Source: Tetrahymena elliotti 4EA
Lineage: Eukaryota > Ciliophora > Oligohymenophorea > Hymenostomatida > Tetrahymenidae
DNA: 64,000 nucleotides
Assembly: GCA_000231825.2 (NCBI GenBank)
Contig: JH720394.1
Coordinates: forward strand, 1-64,000
Direction: 5' to 3'
Shown in pieces: positions 14,301-29,383 of the stretch (position 1 is its first letter; each line of letters starts with the position of its first letter). Both the position numbers and the translations under genes were made by a program. The notes beneath the pieces were generated by a model, which worked only from the letters and a program-made list of their open reading frames with translations, was not told the DNA's origin and ran no database searches.

Positions 14301-17300
14301 TCTGCACCTTGGATCTACATTTCTTTGAGATGGACTATTTACAACTACATCATTCAAAAGTACTTAGCAATTAACAATTCCATATACATCGCTTTTAAAG
14401 TTAGAAACTTCTAACTATGGAAAAATAAATTCAAAGTAAATTTATGGATAAATAATAGGTAGATTAGGAAGATTTAAGTTGTCTATTGCTGTTATAAATT
14501 TAAAATATACGGATGTTCTTTCATTTCCAACAGTGTTTGTGTAATAAAGTTTGTCTAATTTTAATTCTTAAGATTACTAATCAGCAGATGTGTCATAGTA
14601 ATATTTATTCTAATCAAAGAAAGTAACACTTTTTTAAGTTGCGCCAAGAGTATTTAGATATATTCTACCACAAGCAATCATAGATGAGAAAGGATTTAAA
14701 GTAGTAGCTGGAATCTTTGTAAACCCAAAAATATTGGGGTCAGTCAATCTAATAAAATATTCTTAATATTAGTAACTGCTATTGCCACACTCAAAATAGT
14801 CATTAATCCAAATTAATTCTGTTTTGGCTGATGGGCTTAAATTGACCTGTGTTTCATAGTATCTTTCTCTATAATATTTAAAAATTTACAGAAAAAAATA
14901 TTAACAAGTTCTTTTTTAATTTTTACCTATAATTCCTACTGCATCCATTTACACCATACACTCTGGTTATTGGAATATAATCTATTGTAATAGGATCTGT
15001 ATTGTAAAGGCTAATAAAAAAATTTTAGTTAACATTAATTTAAAAAAAACTTAAAAAATTACGTCCAACTTTGATTTTTATCATACATGTTAATACTAGT
15101 AGGGTCTTACGAAAGGAAGAATCTATGAACAAATTAATTTCCAATAAATCTTTTAACATTGAAGGGGAAAGTTCTATGTATACCCTAGTATTCACATAGA
15201 TTACAGTTATCATAAGTTACTTTAAATTTGCCAAGAGCAGAATATTAAGAATAATCATTTGATCCAATAATATTGTATTTTGTAAAATATTTCATAGTAT
15301 AAGTTAATGGGGGCTGATTTTTATCAATGTTTATAGAAAAATAAATATAAAATTTTCTGTTATTTGTAAATTAATATCCTTTAAAAGGATTCTAATACAA
15401 CTTCTCTTTATTTTCATCTTCTACAATTATATTCTTCAAGTCTTATGTTACTCTACAAATATGAATTTCTTGTGTATTTGGATTCACCCCAGCAACGCTA
15501 CTTTCAGGATATTCTGCTTCCATAGATTATGCAAAACAACCTTATTTTAATATAACAATTTATTTTAGCTTTTAACTATTATTCAAATTTTTTACTTTTC
15601 CCAAAATTTTGAACAGGATCACTAGTTATTATGATCTTTGATTAAAATCTTCTATCAAATTAAGTAAAACCATTTAATTCAAACTTCATAGAATGTAATT
15701 TTAATGTCCCATATCCTACAGTATCAACTAAATTAAAGACTTTAACTTCCATGTTGACAGGAACATACAAAGAGAAATCAGAAACAGGTTTTTACACATT
15801 TTTTAAAGTTTCTTCAGTAAAAAACAAAGCTGAGTTAATAAGCTGGATAGAGTATTACCCTTTGACTGTATTTTGAGGAGGTAATTTGTAATATTCAAAA
15901 GGAAAACCTACACTAGTTCTTAAATATTGTCCTTGAAGAATAAATTCAGGTGAATTTGTTGTAGTGCTCTAACAAACTAAAGCGTAGCTTGAAATAGAAT
16001 ATACTCTAATTGAACTAGGATTAGCTTTTAGAATTAGTTTATATCAAAATAAAAATATTGAAATTAACATTACCTTAAAAGTTTAGAAAATTAAAACAGA
16101 AATTAATAATATTAGTTTGAAATTATTTTTTTTTAATTACTTCTCAAAATGAAAAAATTTAAAAAAAAAAAACTTTCTCAAATTGTATTATTGAAGTAAA
16201 TAAAAATAAACTTAACAAATTCTAAAATAAAAATTAAAAATTGACATTAAATTCTTTGATTCAAATAAATATTAAGGAAATTTTTCTTTAAATTTTATTA
16301 CTTGTTTACCAAGTGCCAGTTTATGTACACAAAGTTTTGTCCATAACAGGTCCCAAAAAACTATGTCTTAAATAGATGTATGGAGTTACAATAACTTTAT
16401 TTGCTAGAATGTGTATGAGATATGAATCAACTGGGTCATTAGTTTTATATTTGGATGAAGATTAAAAAAAGTTAGGTTCAGATGTTTTGAATTAAGCATT
16501 TTAAGGAGATGGTAATGATTAAAATGATAGAGTCTAGAATTAAAAAGCCATAGCCTAGTAAGATAAAGTAGTAGGAGTAGTAGTAGGATACATATAATGA
16601 TATAATCCTGGCTCTATGAGTTTTATTATGAAAGTGTCTTATACCGAACTGGAATTATTAATATATTCTGGTATGTAACAGTGGAATTTTGAGATACTCT
16701 GTTCACTTACATTTTAGTCGTATATATAAATATGAATAGAAAAGTAATAAGATGACTATATAATACGAATACACATATACTTAGTATATTCTATTTCTAT
16801 ATTACTTATATCAAAGTAATAGCACTTACAATTAATAGCATCTTTAGAGAAATAAAAATTATAATCTATAGGAGGGTCTATTGGATTAGAACGATTAGAT
16901 GGTTCTATTACTAAAATTGTGTTTCTAGTTCTATCAATATTATAATTCAAGTTACTTAAATTTATTTCTAGTTCATTCACTTCATTTTCTGATTAAGTCA
17001 ACTGATTTATTTATACATTACCTATCAAACCATATTTTTTTTGATTTGTTGGTATTGCAGCACTATAAAAAGTAGTTTTTAGATAATAATAATAACTGTA
17101 GCTATAAGTGCACCCACTTGTACAAAAATCTTGCCTAGTAATTTTAAAAAAGCAATTTATAAATCTCTTTCTTGTCACATTTTTTGGATTAATGTTTGAT
17201 ATTTTCAGATAGAGATTTGTAAGACTTTGAACTTTATATTTTATTAATAAATTTAGTAAAATATTCTATAATTAATAATTTTACTTTATGTTGAACAGAG

Positions 17301-20300
17301 ATCAAGATATCCAAAAGAAAATGTAATCCTTAAAGCTTATATTCCTATATTTGAGGAATCTACTGTTAAGATGCAACCCATAGCATTTTAAATCATAGCT
17401 GAATAAGCAATTGAAGTAAAATCAAATCCTTCAAACAGAATCTCACAACTATACGTTGTTGTGTAAATGCTAGAATAACTAAGCTTTATTTATCATAATA
17501 TTTTTAAATAAAATAAATATTAAATAAATATTTACTGCAAAAGGTAAGTTCATATCGAATGTTACAAAATCGACTCCCACCTCCATACTAACAATTTTAA
17601 AATCATAAGATTGATATAAGTAAGAAGAAGAGACTGTTAAAGAAAAAATTTGAAAAGAATGGCTTATAGTGGTGGTAGCAAAGAATATTGGTTCTGAAGA
17701 AAGTATAGAAAGTGTTGTTGGATCAATAGTGCTAACAGTGCTCAGGTTTATTCTATATTAAAATAAATATACTTTTATACCAAGTTATTATAATCCTGAT
17801 CCACTATTTTATAATTTAATTAAAAGTCTTAAATAATCTTAGTGAGATAAATCAGAAAAATAATCAACAAAATAAACCCTATTATTTTCAGAGCAAACTA
17901 TAGATTCTCTATAGAATACTTCATCCCAATTACCTGCTCCACCTAACACTAAACATTATGAAGGGGTTGGAATGTTAATATTTACTAAACTAAATATAGA
18001 AATAGCTATTTAATAGCCGAATTTTGCAGGAGGAAGATTATTTAATTTAATATTAATTGAGCCATCTTATATGGTATTGTGCTGTTATGCTATTGTATCT
18101 CTAGTAATATATCCAAATGGGCTAAGAACAGAAATAGTGCTAAAATCGTAAAGATATTTAAATTATTTTGTAGCAATGTTAGCTACACAGCCTGGATCAT
18201 TTGAATTAATATCATAACATGGCAAATAACTGACTAAATCTTATCTGAAATTATTTTCAGATTTTGTAAAAATTGGGTGACTACATGACCAATGAGCTTA
18301 GAATCTAAATTTTCCATTTCCATTTTTCCCTGTTTAGCGGCATTAGAAATTACCGACTGGTAGCCTTTTTATAAAAACATATTTGAAAAGTAATCTAAAA
18401 TTATAATTTTCTATTTACCTTAAGTACTGAGGAGTTGATTATGGATATGGAGATGGTAATTTTGATTTAAATTATATATGAATATACTATTTTTTAAAAT
18501 AGTTACTTCCATCTCCTTCTTCTCTTATGAACTATGATATACTACATTAAAATTCAGGTGATAAGGCTTAACAATCTGTACCATCCTAATTATAATTTTA
18601 TATTGGATCAAAGGAGCACATATCAAACAAATCATCTTTATCTAAATATTTTTAATTAAATTTTGAGAACTTAAAATAAATTTTCAATTCATAATTTTTT
18701 GATAATTGGTTTTTTCTTTAAATAAATGAAATTATTTAATATACCTCTTAATAAAACTTCTAATATAACAGTACCAGAAGCTCCTTGTTAACAGACTGAA
18801 GGAAAGAGATAATACTAAAACTTATCTAACCTGTCACTATAGCTCATATTTAATTAATATCCAATTAATGGTATTCTTAATGGACTAGTAAGTGAGCATC
18901 CATCTTAAACAGTGGTTGAACCATCTATATCTTAGTGAGGGTATAAACCAAAATTCAAACTTGTTAAATCAGGATTTTTATCAGGGGATGAAGAGGCACA
19001 ATTACTGTTATCTAGATTCATTCTTTTTTTGATAAATAATAAAATTTTTTATTTGAAAAATACAAAATACATACCTTAACGTAGACAATTCTCCTAAAAA
19101 ATCTTTTCCTGTTGGTGCTTAGAATGACATTTCCCCTCCCATAGCTTAAATATATATTTCAGGAAGCTTATTATGTGTATTGGTATTTTATTTAAATTAA
19201 ACAATCAAGAATTAGAATTCCTCTTTACTATTGATTGAGAATAGATTAAAAACATGTATTATAGTAAATTCATTATTTTAATCTCTTTCTATAATGCAAT
19301 TAATTTTTTATCGAGATTTCCTATAGCATGGATATTTACCACCATTTTGAATATTTAAAAATGTAATGTCATCAATTTGACTTTAGGACAAACTATCCTT
19401 ATTTCTAAACATAATTCGAAATCCACTAATAAAATTTATCAAGCTAGGATTAAGGTCAATTGAAACAGTTAAAACTTATAAAGGATCATAATATGTTGGC
19501 CTCTCGATACTATTAGTGATAGAAGTAGAAAATTTAAGAATAACTTTATAAGGGCAAAAAGGAGAAATTGGAAGAAGCTTAATAGGGAAATAGTTAGTAT
19601 TGCCTGAGAATAATAGATTATCTAAAGAGTCTGTAACAGTATATGTCCAACGATAATAGGCTTTAATTAATTAGAATAAAATAAAGTTTTGAAATTTTTG
19701 ATTAACAAATTAAATAAACAAATAAAAACTTACTTGAAGAACCAATATATTTTACACCTTCGCTTGTTATATCCATATCTGTACCAGTTGTAACTTAAAT
19801 AAATAAGTAACTACCAACTGGATAATTTTATAAGAAATACAAAGTTATGCTTTTAGAAGCTTGATTGTTTATGCATTTTACTCTTTCGTCATTTACATAG
19901 CAAATTAATTTGTTAATAATTAAATCTGTTTTTTTTGTAGGAGGAGGGATTTAAATAGAAGGTCCATAATTTATTACAATTTTATGGGGTGTAGAAGATG
20001 AAATTGGTTTTTGTAATTATATTTCAAACTATATTGGAGATTAATCAGAGCTAGAACACCCAACAAATTCATCAATATACCTTTTAAATTTTTTATTAAA
20101 AATTTGAAATAAAATTCATGTTTAGATTTAATTACCTATGGTATGGAAGCCATGACCTAATGCTCTAATTATGTGTATATAAACTAAATTAAATATCAAA
20201 AGTTCCAGAAACAGGAGGACTATAAGGATACTTGATAGTTGTTTTAGGAATTAATTATATTTAAGCATTTTTAGTTTATTTTTCTAAAAGTGTTTAATCA

Positions 20301-23300
20301 GGAGGAAGGGTAGGTGGAGGAGGAAATTATGAATAGTAGCATACATAATCTAGTCCATATCCAGTTATTGAATTTAATTTTGAGGTATCTAGGACATTAA
20401 GACCATACAGCTTAACTGTAAAATATTATTTTTGTATGGCTAAGTTCATTTAAAATTAACTATCTAATGAATCACCATCCGAAAGACCATTTGTTGGTGA
20501 AACACCTGAGATATCATATTTACTGCTTTAGATTGGCTAAAATGAATCATAGCTAGTAGAAAAAATCAGCTTCTTTTTTTGTACAGGATTTGTAGGATCT
20601 GCTTTTGGAGTAAACTTAAAATTTTTGTTAAGAAAATTAGGGATTAAAATTAAATATTTCAAAATTGAAAAAAGCTAATATATTAATTAGTCTCAAATAA
20701 TTATCTTTGATTAAATTAGAAAAAATAAAAATAATATTACAATATCCACATATAACAAAGCATAATTTGAGTATCCTGTTAGTGGAAGAGTAGCTAAATA
20801 ACAAGATTTTACTAATATTTCAGAATCCTTTTCTTCTTGGCAAATAGAGGTAGGGTGATTATTTATTAAATCTGTTTTCCAGTTTTATAAACTAATAAAT
20901 AATCCTACTCTGGCAATATTCTACCACTTATCAAATGTAACCTTAATAATGTATTTAATATTTAGTAAGATATATGTTTGTTTAAAAATTATACTGTAAA
21001 AACATAGTTTTATCTATCAGTTGATACATAGAGGAGACTTGGAGTGTAAAGATCTCTAGCTTCAATATCAAAATCTAAATCAAAATTCAATTAATATAGA
21101 ATTGGAACTGGAACTGGAGGTAATGGAAAAACAGAGGGTATTGTTTGAGGATAAAGTTTATTAAAAGTGAATTTCTACGTTTTTCTATCTTTCACATAGC
21201 AAGCATATCCAATCAATATTAAACTTGAAGTACTAGGATCTGAGATTGGAGGAATATGAATTAATTTAGATTGTGTTTCCACAATTTTTGTAGAAATAAT
21301 ATCTTCATTTATAGATGGATAGATTATGATACCCTTACAATTAACTAAGAATGCAATAAATGTTGATTTTGAAGTTGATTTAAAAATAGCAGGGAACTTG
21401 TGATAATTTTAATCATCTTATAAAATTAATGAAGGTTAAACTTAAATTAAGTAAGCATCCCTGCTTGCAAATTATAATGGCTAAGTTATATCCTAAAATT
21501 GCACTTAAATATCCTAAAAAGAATCACAATAAGCTGTGTTACTAACATATTAAACATTTGTATTTGTTGTAGTTACAGCAGGGTTATCTAGTTAAAGTGT
21601 TAAAAAAATATATTTATGAAGAAGTTTAAATTTTAAGTAATTTACTATTGCTAATATAAAATGTGCTTTCAATTATGTCCCAGTAGTCTTTACTTAATGT
21701 GCCTATGTTTTCCAAGTAGACTTAAACAGGAATAAAATAAGATGCTAAAATGGGTGTTGGTGGAGGAATAGGAATTGAAGGATTAATGATTTGAAAAGCT
21801 ATTTATGAAGAAGAAATAGCATGGCTAAAAGAAACTAAGATTTTAGTAGGTTATTATGAATCCCTATCTCCTTTTACAAGTACACAATTAATACTTTATG
21901 ATGTGCTAGGTAGTAATAAATCACATGGGTATGGATCAAGATTATTAAGAGTTGCTAATTATTTAGAATTAGAAATTAAATTTTTAGTTATTGATTTTTA
22001 ATCAATTTTTACTTTATCCTAAGTCATTTTGAAACAAATAGCTATTAGTTTTTAAGCTAACTGTCGGGAGTTCTATTACAAGCCTGTATTTACTTTAATC
22101 AATACTTGATGCTAAGAATGATATAGTGAATATGTTCCATTCATTTGGTCTTGTATTGTAGCTTATTAATTCCTATACAAATGAAGGTCCATATACTTAA
22201 TAGTAATGCTATTACCACATTGTATATCCAGTTGTAAGTGAGTTACAACTTTAGCACATGCTTAATTCAATCTATTAAAAGAAAAAATTAAACAATATGT
22301 ATCTTTTAATTACTTACTTTATATGTGGATGCTGGAGTAGGGAAGACAATTCCATATACACTAACACCATAACTATCTAATTCAGGTTTAGCTGTAGTAA
22401 ATTCAAAAAGATATTAGCTTCCTGCAGTAAGATCAGTGTTAACTACCATAACAAATTCTACAGCTCTTAGAATAATAGTTGTTGGATTTATCTCTCTCTA
22501 TGAAATAATAGTGCATCCAATATATTAATCCTTTTAAATATCTTGAATTAAATAAATTGAACACGCATACTACTCTGATAAATTCATAAAAAGAATTCCT
22601 ATGGAAACTGTTTAATCTTAAATTTAATTTGCAGTAAAAAATCTAATTCTAATTCTTCCACTAAAAGATGTGACAGATGCACTATTTGTCAAGCTAAATA
22701 CCATTTTGAATGGAGTCTAAATAAAAATTTTTATTATTTATTTGAGTCAAATATAAAAAATTTACTCTCAAACCAGCTCTAAGAGGCTTAACTTCAATAT
22801 GTAGAAAATCGTATTTGTCTGAATTAAAAGATTGATAAGATGACAAAGTAGATAAAGCATTTGTAAGACTAAATTGCATATTATATGAGTCAATAAAACG
22901 ACCTGTATTAATAATTGGATTATCTAAGGAACTTCCATAAGTGTATGCCTAAAAATTATCTGTTGAGAGTAATACATTTGTTCCTACTAAAAAATCTATG
23001 AACCCTTCAATAGATATTGAATTATAAATTGGCAAAACAGCTGCAGGAATTTCTTAAAATCCTGTTATAACCCAAGAAGTGTACTTGCCATTGCTATTTG
23101 GAGAAGCTGAATAATCTCCAAATAGATCTCCTGGAAGTTTTAAGTAAACACCTGTTTATACTTAACAACCCAAACTTCCACTTTTTGTAGAAGCCTGAGT
23201 TTCTGATGAAAGTAAAAGTGAAGAAGGATTGAAGGTCAATTAACTTCTGCAATGAGCATGAAGATTTATATTATCAGAGTTAAATATAATTTGAATAGCA

Positions 23301-26300
23301 CCATATGAGGGTACTCTAGTTTATAATTCTAATGTCACTCTCACAGGAACAAATGACCTGTTACTTATTTATTTTAAAGGAGATCCTAAAATAGTGATAG
23401 AGCCATTTTGGATAGTTCCCATCAATTTTTTATATTATTTTGCATACAAATAATGGTTGACCTTAACTTTGTATAAGAAATCACTCCAAATCCAGGCATT
23501 AAATTGTATATCTATTCTTGAAACACTTTCTGGGAACTAAACAACTTATTTACAAAAAAAAATTAATTAAAACAATTGCTTGATTGTTAATTTATATCTG
23601 TACTTAATATTTAAATTGGTTGTAAAGGGTTTGATGCTGTTGTAATAAATTTCACAATAATCCAATTTATTTCTGGATATGCTTAACATGTGTATAAAGT
23701 TGGTTGTGAACAAACAACTCCACTAATCTAAAATGTATCCTTTCCTTTGTTAGGTACTTCAATGATATAATAATCATCTTTCTTAAAACTATTTTAACCT
23801 GCTATATCAACATATAAAGATCCTGTAATAGAGTTCAAAGTAGGAGTAGGACCAGTTCCCCATGGCATTCTCTATCCTAGAGCTAATTATGAAGCTAAAT
23901 CATGATTGTAAGTAGTTTGTGTATTGTCAGATCTCAAATCTAACAAGATATTAAAGTAGTCGTAATAGAGCTCTCCTCCTAAAAGTTAATGAAAATAATT
24001 TTGTTTTAATTTTATTTTTTCCTGTAAAATTTACCTGTTGGGTTTGTTAAATCATAAATATTCAAAATAATATTTGAGTCCATTATTTTATTTGTTATTT
24101 CATTATAGAAGCTTGGATTTTTAATTTTAGCTACATAAACATCTATTTATGTGCTTACTGGTATTTATGGAAAAGAAACTAATTCAATAATGACAGAGTT
24201 AGGGCTCATTTCGCTTTTTTAAAATCTACATTTAGTATTTTGATCAATAGCTAAAATAGAAGGATTCGATATTACTATGCAACCTAAATAGTCTCCTGTA
24301 TTATAGTTATTTCCCAGTTGAGGATCAAACATAGGATTACCTCTATTATCCATTGTAGGAAGTTCAAATTATATTCTTCCCCCAGATGCAAATTATGGGA
24401 TTTGTATATTTGAATTAAGCTAGAATGTAAATTAATATAAATTATTTTATAAAGCATCTCTGATTATATGGATAACATTAAATAATTAAGCTTTTTAGCC
24501 TCTTATTTTTATATATCTAGTACCTGATATAGCATTTGAAGCTTAGTCAGTAACTGTAATATCAAAACCATAAAATCCTGGAGTAGGAGGATGCTAAAAT
24601 CCTTCAGTTGGAGAAATAAATTCTGTATCAATAGTCATCTCGTTTATTGGTTAAATGGAAAAAGAATTTATGTAATTCATTTAAACAGTTACAAGAATTC
24701 CTGCACTATTTTAAGTGCAACTACAGAAAAATCTCACTTAATTTACTATACATTTTAATGGTTATTTGCAACTAGCTCCAGTTCTTTAAAATGTAAACTA
24801 AAGTGGGAACTAAACCTAAAATATTTAAATTAATAAAAATAACTAATTTAAAAGTAAGATGAAACAATCAAATACTTTTATGGATGAAAGAGCTACTGGA
24901 GATGGGAGATTGAGTAAATCAAACTAGAAATATATTGGTCCAACAAAATTTGCTGGTCTTTTTTCATACCTAAATTATTTTTCAGTTATTTTAAAAGTTT
25001 TTAAAGTATCATAACCATTAATTGTTGAAACTTAAAATCCCGTTGATGCAACTTGAGAATACGATTTATCTACAGGATACTTAATTGAACTAGAAAATAC
25101 ATAAAAAGTATCAATCTAAATAACAGGCTAAGTTACTGAAGATAAAATAAGCAATCTAAAGTCAACTTTAATAACATTTGTTAAAACAGTGACTGCATCA
25201 AAATTAGAAATTTAAATATTTTAGCTATCAATCATCAAGCATTTAACTGATTAGCCAATGATAGTGTTTGGTAAATTTTAAACATTGCAATAAAAAGTAG
25301 TATCTGGATCAGGTTGAACGAAATTATAATTAGGACCTTAGATATTTATGTTAATGATAGATGGATTCTTTAATGGAGTTGTAAGTTGAAATTCAACAAA
25401 AAAATAATGTTGCTCATTTATCCTAATGACATCATTTATATTTTATTTAACAAATGGATGAATTTTTTCTCTTAACCCAAAACGAAATAATGGATTTATT
25501 GTATTTATACTTGCTGGACTGACATAGTAATAGAATTTATATTTATCATATACCAAATTTTTATAGTAAGACTTTACTTTGAACTAAAAATAATATGGAT
25601 AAGGCTTTGAATAAAAGCAATTTTAAATAGATTCTATCACAGTTTCGACTTTATAATTTGTAGGATTTGTTGAATCATATTCTATCAAATAGTAATTAGC
25701 TTTTTAGGCAAACTTTCTTTATTTTGGTATTGCTGTAAAACCACTTGCTCCAACATCAAAGCATAATTTATCTGATTAGTCAAATTCATAAATAATATAA
25801 TTAAGAAAATTAGTTGCACTTGTCCATTAAAATGTCATCTTAGTATTTTGATTTACATAAATATTAGTTGAAGTTAAACCTATATTCTAATCCCTAAAAT
25901 CACCTTAGAAAGGTGGAGTGACAATAAAGGAAAATTATTTATAGTAAACTTCAACTTCGTTGCTGATCATTCCTGGTGTATATTCTATTAGAGAGAATCT
26001 TAAAAAAGATTAAAAGGTACTAGAACTTGAGCCAATCTAAAAGATTTAAAATAAATTAAAAAATACAAAAAAATTAATTTTTTCACATAATTTTTTTATT
26101 TTTCGCTTAAAGTTAGTTTAATTTAAATTTTTTTAAAAGGAGAAAAAAATTTTATAAAATTATAAATTACATCTCCTATTTAGATATTTGGTATTTCAAT
26201 CACAAAGTTTTAGTTAGATTTAGGATTATTTAACAAATTAGTATCAACTTACACAATTTCAACGTGTGGGTTTTAATTATTTTATCTTACTAGATTGCAT

Positions 26301-28580
26301 ATCACATTATATTTGGTAAAAGGGTTTGTTTTTTCGTTGTAAACCAAACAAGGGATTTAAACCACTTTTAAAGTGCTGTATACAGAATTATCAAATGTCC
26401 ATTAAAGAATTGACCCAGGTTAATCATTAACGAAGGTTATTTTCCAAAAATATTATCTTTTTGTTAGTAATGACCATTATAAGTAATCTTAAGGAAACTC
26501 AGTTATTTTGAATCTATGATTTTATTTTCAATTTATTATTATTTATTAACATAATTTAATTACATTAAATGGGTTGTTTCTTTAGAATCAGTAGTAGTTA
26601 GATCAAATAATATATTTTGGAATTCAAAAGGATCAGGAATCCATTCTTAAAAATAACCTTCTACAGGAAGTGGAGTCATAGGATTTGGTAAATATTAATA
26701 ATAAGTAACAAAATTCAAAAGATATCTCTGTACTAGAGGGCTTATTAATAATCCATCTGGCCTTCCATTTTTAGAGCCTTATGTTGTAATAGTAATAGGT
26801 ATTTCACTTTCTTAGAAATCAAAGTTTTCTGGAGTATAAATTGTAATTTAAGTATATTAGATAGATCCAATGCTAATATTAATAATTTAACAGTCTGCAG
26901 AAATGATATTTTAGAAAAATAGGCACTTTAAAATACCATCGCTTGGTGGAATAGGTATAGGATTAGCTATTTGAGGTGTAATTGATAGAATAATTTTTCC
27001 TTTTGATCTATAATTTGTCCTTGGTAAAAGCGTTTTTAAGAAGAAAGTAAACTCAAAAGGTCCTATTTATCCAGCTTTCAACTTAATTTACTTTTTTAAT
27101 GGGTGTATTCTGTATTCTTTCAATGATCCAACTTTTTCATAAAATAATTTATGAACTTTTGAACTAGAATAAAAAGAATTACATGTTGAATTAATGTTAA
27201 TGTTAACTTGGCCCTTATCAATAAGGTTATTCTATACAGTGTATGCATTCACATAAACGACTTATGTTCCTAATTTTTGTAAAAATAAAATTATTTTGAG
27301 GATTTGAAATATTTTGATTAAACCTTATTATTATGGAGATTAGATAGGAATCTCTACTAGTATTTAGCTTTGATAAATAGTACTATTATAGTTGCTAATT
27401 AAATATCTATGCTGATAAAAATCTGCATAGCAATATATGGGATCCTTCTATATTTAGTATAAACCTCTAATAACAGTGCAATTTTAAGAATATAAAACCC
27501 AATCTTAACCAAATTTTATTTCAATATAAGTATTTTTACTTAAAAATGATTATGGAGTCAAAAAAAAGTAATGAGTGGTATTAGAGTATTTGAATTAATT
27601 TTCACTTTAATATAAAACTTAAAGAACTCCAGTTTAAATTTTATGTGGTGTTGAAAATACTATTTCTTCTAATATTTAGGAAGTAGTTGACTAAAGAATT
27701 TGAACTCTAAATCCAATCAAAGGTATTTCACTTACAGGATTTACCATGTTAATTATTCTAATTTATTAAGATCCTGAGAATTATTTTTGAATATTTTTAC
27801 ATTCTACTTGTCTTTAATTATAGAGTATGTAAGATTAAGGATCCTAATTTATACCAACTATCTAGCATCCAGCATTTAATGTTTAAAAACCATTTGGAAA
27901 AGTTACTCTGATATCAAACTAAGAAATTTAATAATTTCCATTTAATTCAATATCAAATAGCCATGAACTTCCTTAAGATACAATTATAGACGACATTTAA
28001 TTTAAACTAGCACTTCTCATGATAACTAAATTTTATTATAAAAATATTTTATGGTAAGTTTTAATTAGGAAAAGGCTTTTGGAATATTATATAAATTCTT
28101 TCTATTACCTGGTGAAGGACTAAAGTTAACAGATCCAGAATTATCTTCGCAATCTTAAGGATAGTCATTGTATAAAATACAAATTTTAAATTAAGCAGTT
28201 CCTTTTACTGTAGAGGGATTAGTAATATATCCTATTGCTATACTCTAATTCCCAGAATGTATGCTTCCAATTTCTATGTGAACTTCTCTATCAGTATTGT
28301 ATTAGCATGGAACTAAAATGTGCTAAGGGTAGGAAACTTGGTAATAGCATTAGAACTAAATAGCATTTTAAAATAAAGAAACTGGAATTTCTGGTGGAAA
28401 TACTACTTTTATTCCTCCTATTGCATTTTATATGCTCTAATCATAGTTAAACTTGAACTCATAAAAGCTTTGTCTTCCACTGACTGTTTCCAAGTTTCTG
28501 ATAGATAAGGGTGTTACTTTTGAATATAATATATTCAGTAAATAAGTAAAGATATAGACAAATAAACAAAAGAAGCGCAT
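2368..28580 (-). CDS. Giant secreted repeat protein A (unknown function)
   Basis: A multi-exon gene of 26.2 kb. ATG is at 28580 and TGA at 2368-2370. Delimited introns include 28026-28108, 26037-26170, 22717-22765, 16025-16319 and 2511-2564. I judge roughly 35-45 introns in all, so about 7,000-8,000 residues. The first 20 residues form a signal peptide (Met-Arg, then a Phe/Leu/Tyr/Ile-rich core ending Tyr-Ser). The body is a long series of beta-rich units of about 150-200 residues. Typical marks are an aromatic-x-Phe-x-Phe strand, a Pro-Pro-x-Gly turn, a hydrophobic strand often ending Phe-Pro, two spaced cysteines, and an Ile/Thr strand before an Asn-x-x-Asn-Pro motif. Examples lie around 6790-7380, 10900-11170 and 27700-28000. 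The last 1.2 kb looks fibronectin-III-like. The C terminus is a charged helix-like tail with two Cys and no membrane segment, so the product is probably secreted or held at the surface by other proteins. The first exon encodes about 157 residues, roughly 80 percent identical to B by eye. No internal break was noticed, but not every exon was translated. Confidence 0.82.
6581..12798 (-). repeat. Near-identical tract 1, copy in gene A
   Basis: This 6.2 kb segment matches 34158-40375 in gene B at a constant offset of 27577, so there is no net insertion or deletion. It spans exons and several introns (for example near 7720-7850, 8000-8085, 9170-9200 and 9430-9500), and both kinds of sequence are the same. 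I noticed only three substitutions, at 8859, 8939 and 8976. Mismatches resume at once outside it (6564, 6568 and 6580 on one side, 12799 on the other). Confidence 0.9.
22329..25418 (-). repeat. Near-identical tract 2, copy in gene A
   Basis: This matches 50292-53380 in gene B. The offset is 27963 up to about 22699 and 27962 beyond about 22756. Between those points the intron 22717-22765 and a few flanking exon bases (22700, 22708) have diverged, so the tract is two pieces of about 0.37 and 2.66 kb. Inside the larger piece the only substitution I noticed is at 24212 (GAA in A, TAA in B, i.e. Glu to Gln). Other introns in the tract (near 23550, 24000 and 24830) are identical between the copies. 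Confidence 0.88.
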
Positions 28581-29383
28581 TAAATAAAGGCTTTGGGATT
28601 TATTTTGTCTTTGCAGCTAAAATATTGTATCCTCTTCAGATTTGTTTTGTTTTTCAGAATATTGTTAAAATTCGAATTTTAATAAAATAAAATATCTTTC
28701 GAAATCTAAATAAAAAACTATTAGAAGTTTTGATCGCAAATGTTTTTGAATTTTATGAATGCTATTAAAAACTAGATGATTCTTCTTTTTATCCTTTCAC
28801 AACTATTAATTATTAAAAATTTCCTTTAATATAATACCTTCCTATTCATATCTATGGTTAAAAAGGTTCTTGTTTATTAGGTATTTAAATTCTATGATTA
28901 AGCAAATCGAAAAAAGCTTTTTCTTCTCAAATATAAGTTAACATTTAATTATTAATTTGCTTTGCAAAATTCTATGGTCAAAAATTAAAAACAAATTTTC
29001 ACTTTCCCTAAAGGAAAAATACAAAATTAGTGTTGCCAATTTCTCTTATTATGACTTCATAATTTAAATCTTTAAAAACACATATTTTTTAGCAGTAAAT
29101 ATTATTTATAATTATAATCAACGGAAAAAACAGAAAAGGTATCAAATTTTTATGAAATTTTCAATCAATTTTATAATTTATCAAAAATTTAACAAAAAGT
29201 TTACAAATTCTTTTTTTTTTGTAAGAATATCAAATATTTTAAAATAAAGTACCAAATATAGTTCTATATCAATCAACAATAAAAATAAGGAGTAAAGGAA
29301 AATAAATATGAAAATATTGAATAAAAAATAATTTATTTATTTTCAAATTTAAATATCTTAAATAATTTTTTAAATGAAAATAA

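Noticed and set aside
28840..28990. Three short tctatgRt-type motifs upstream of gene A
   Set aside because: They are about 8 bases each with irregular spacing in AT-rich DNA, so chance is a sufficient explanation.
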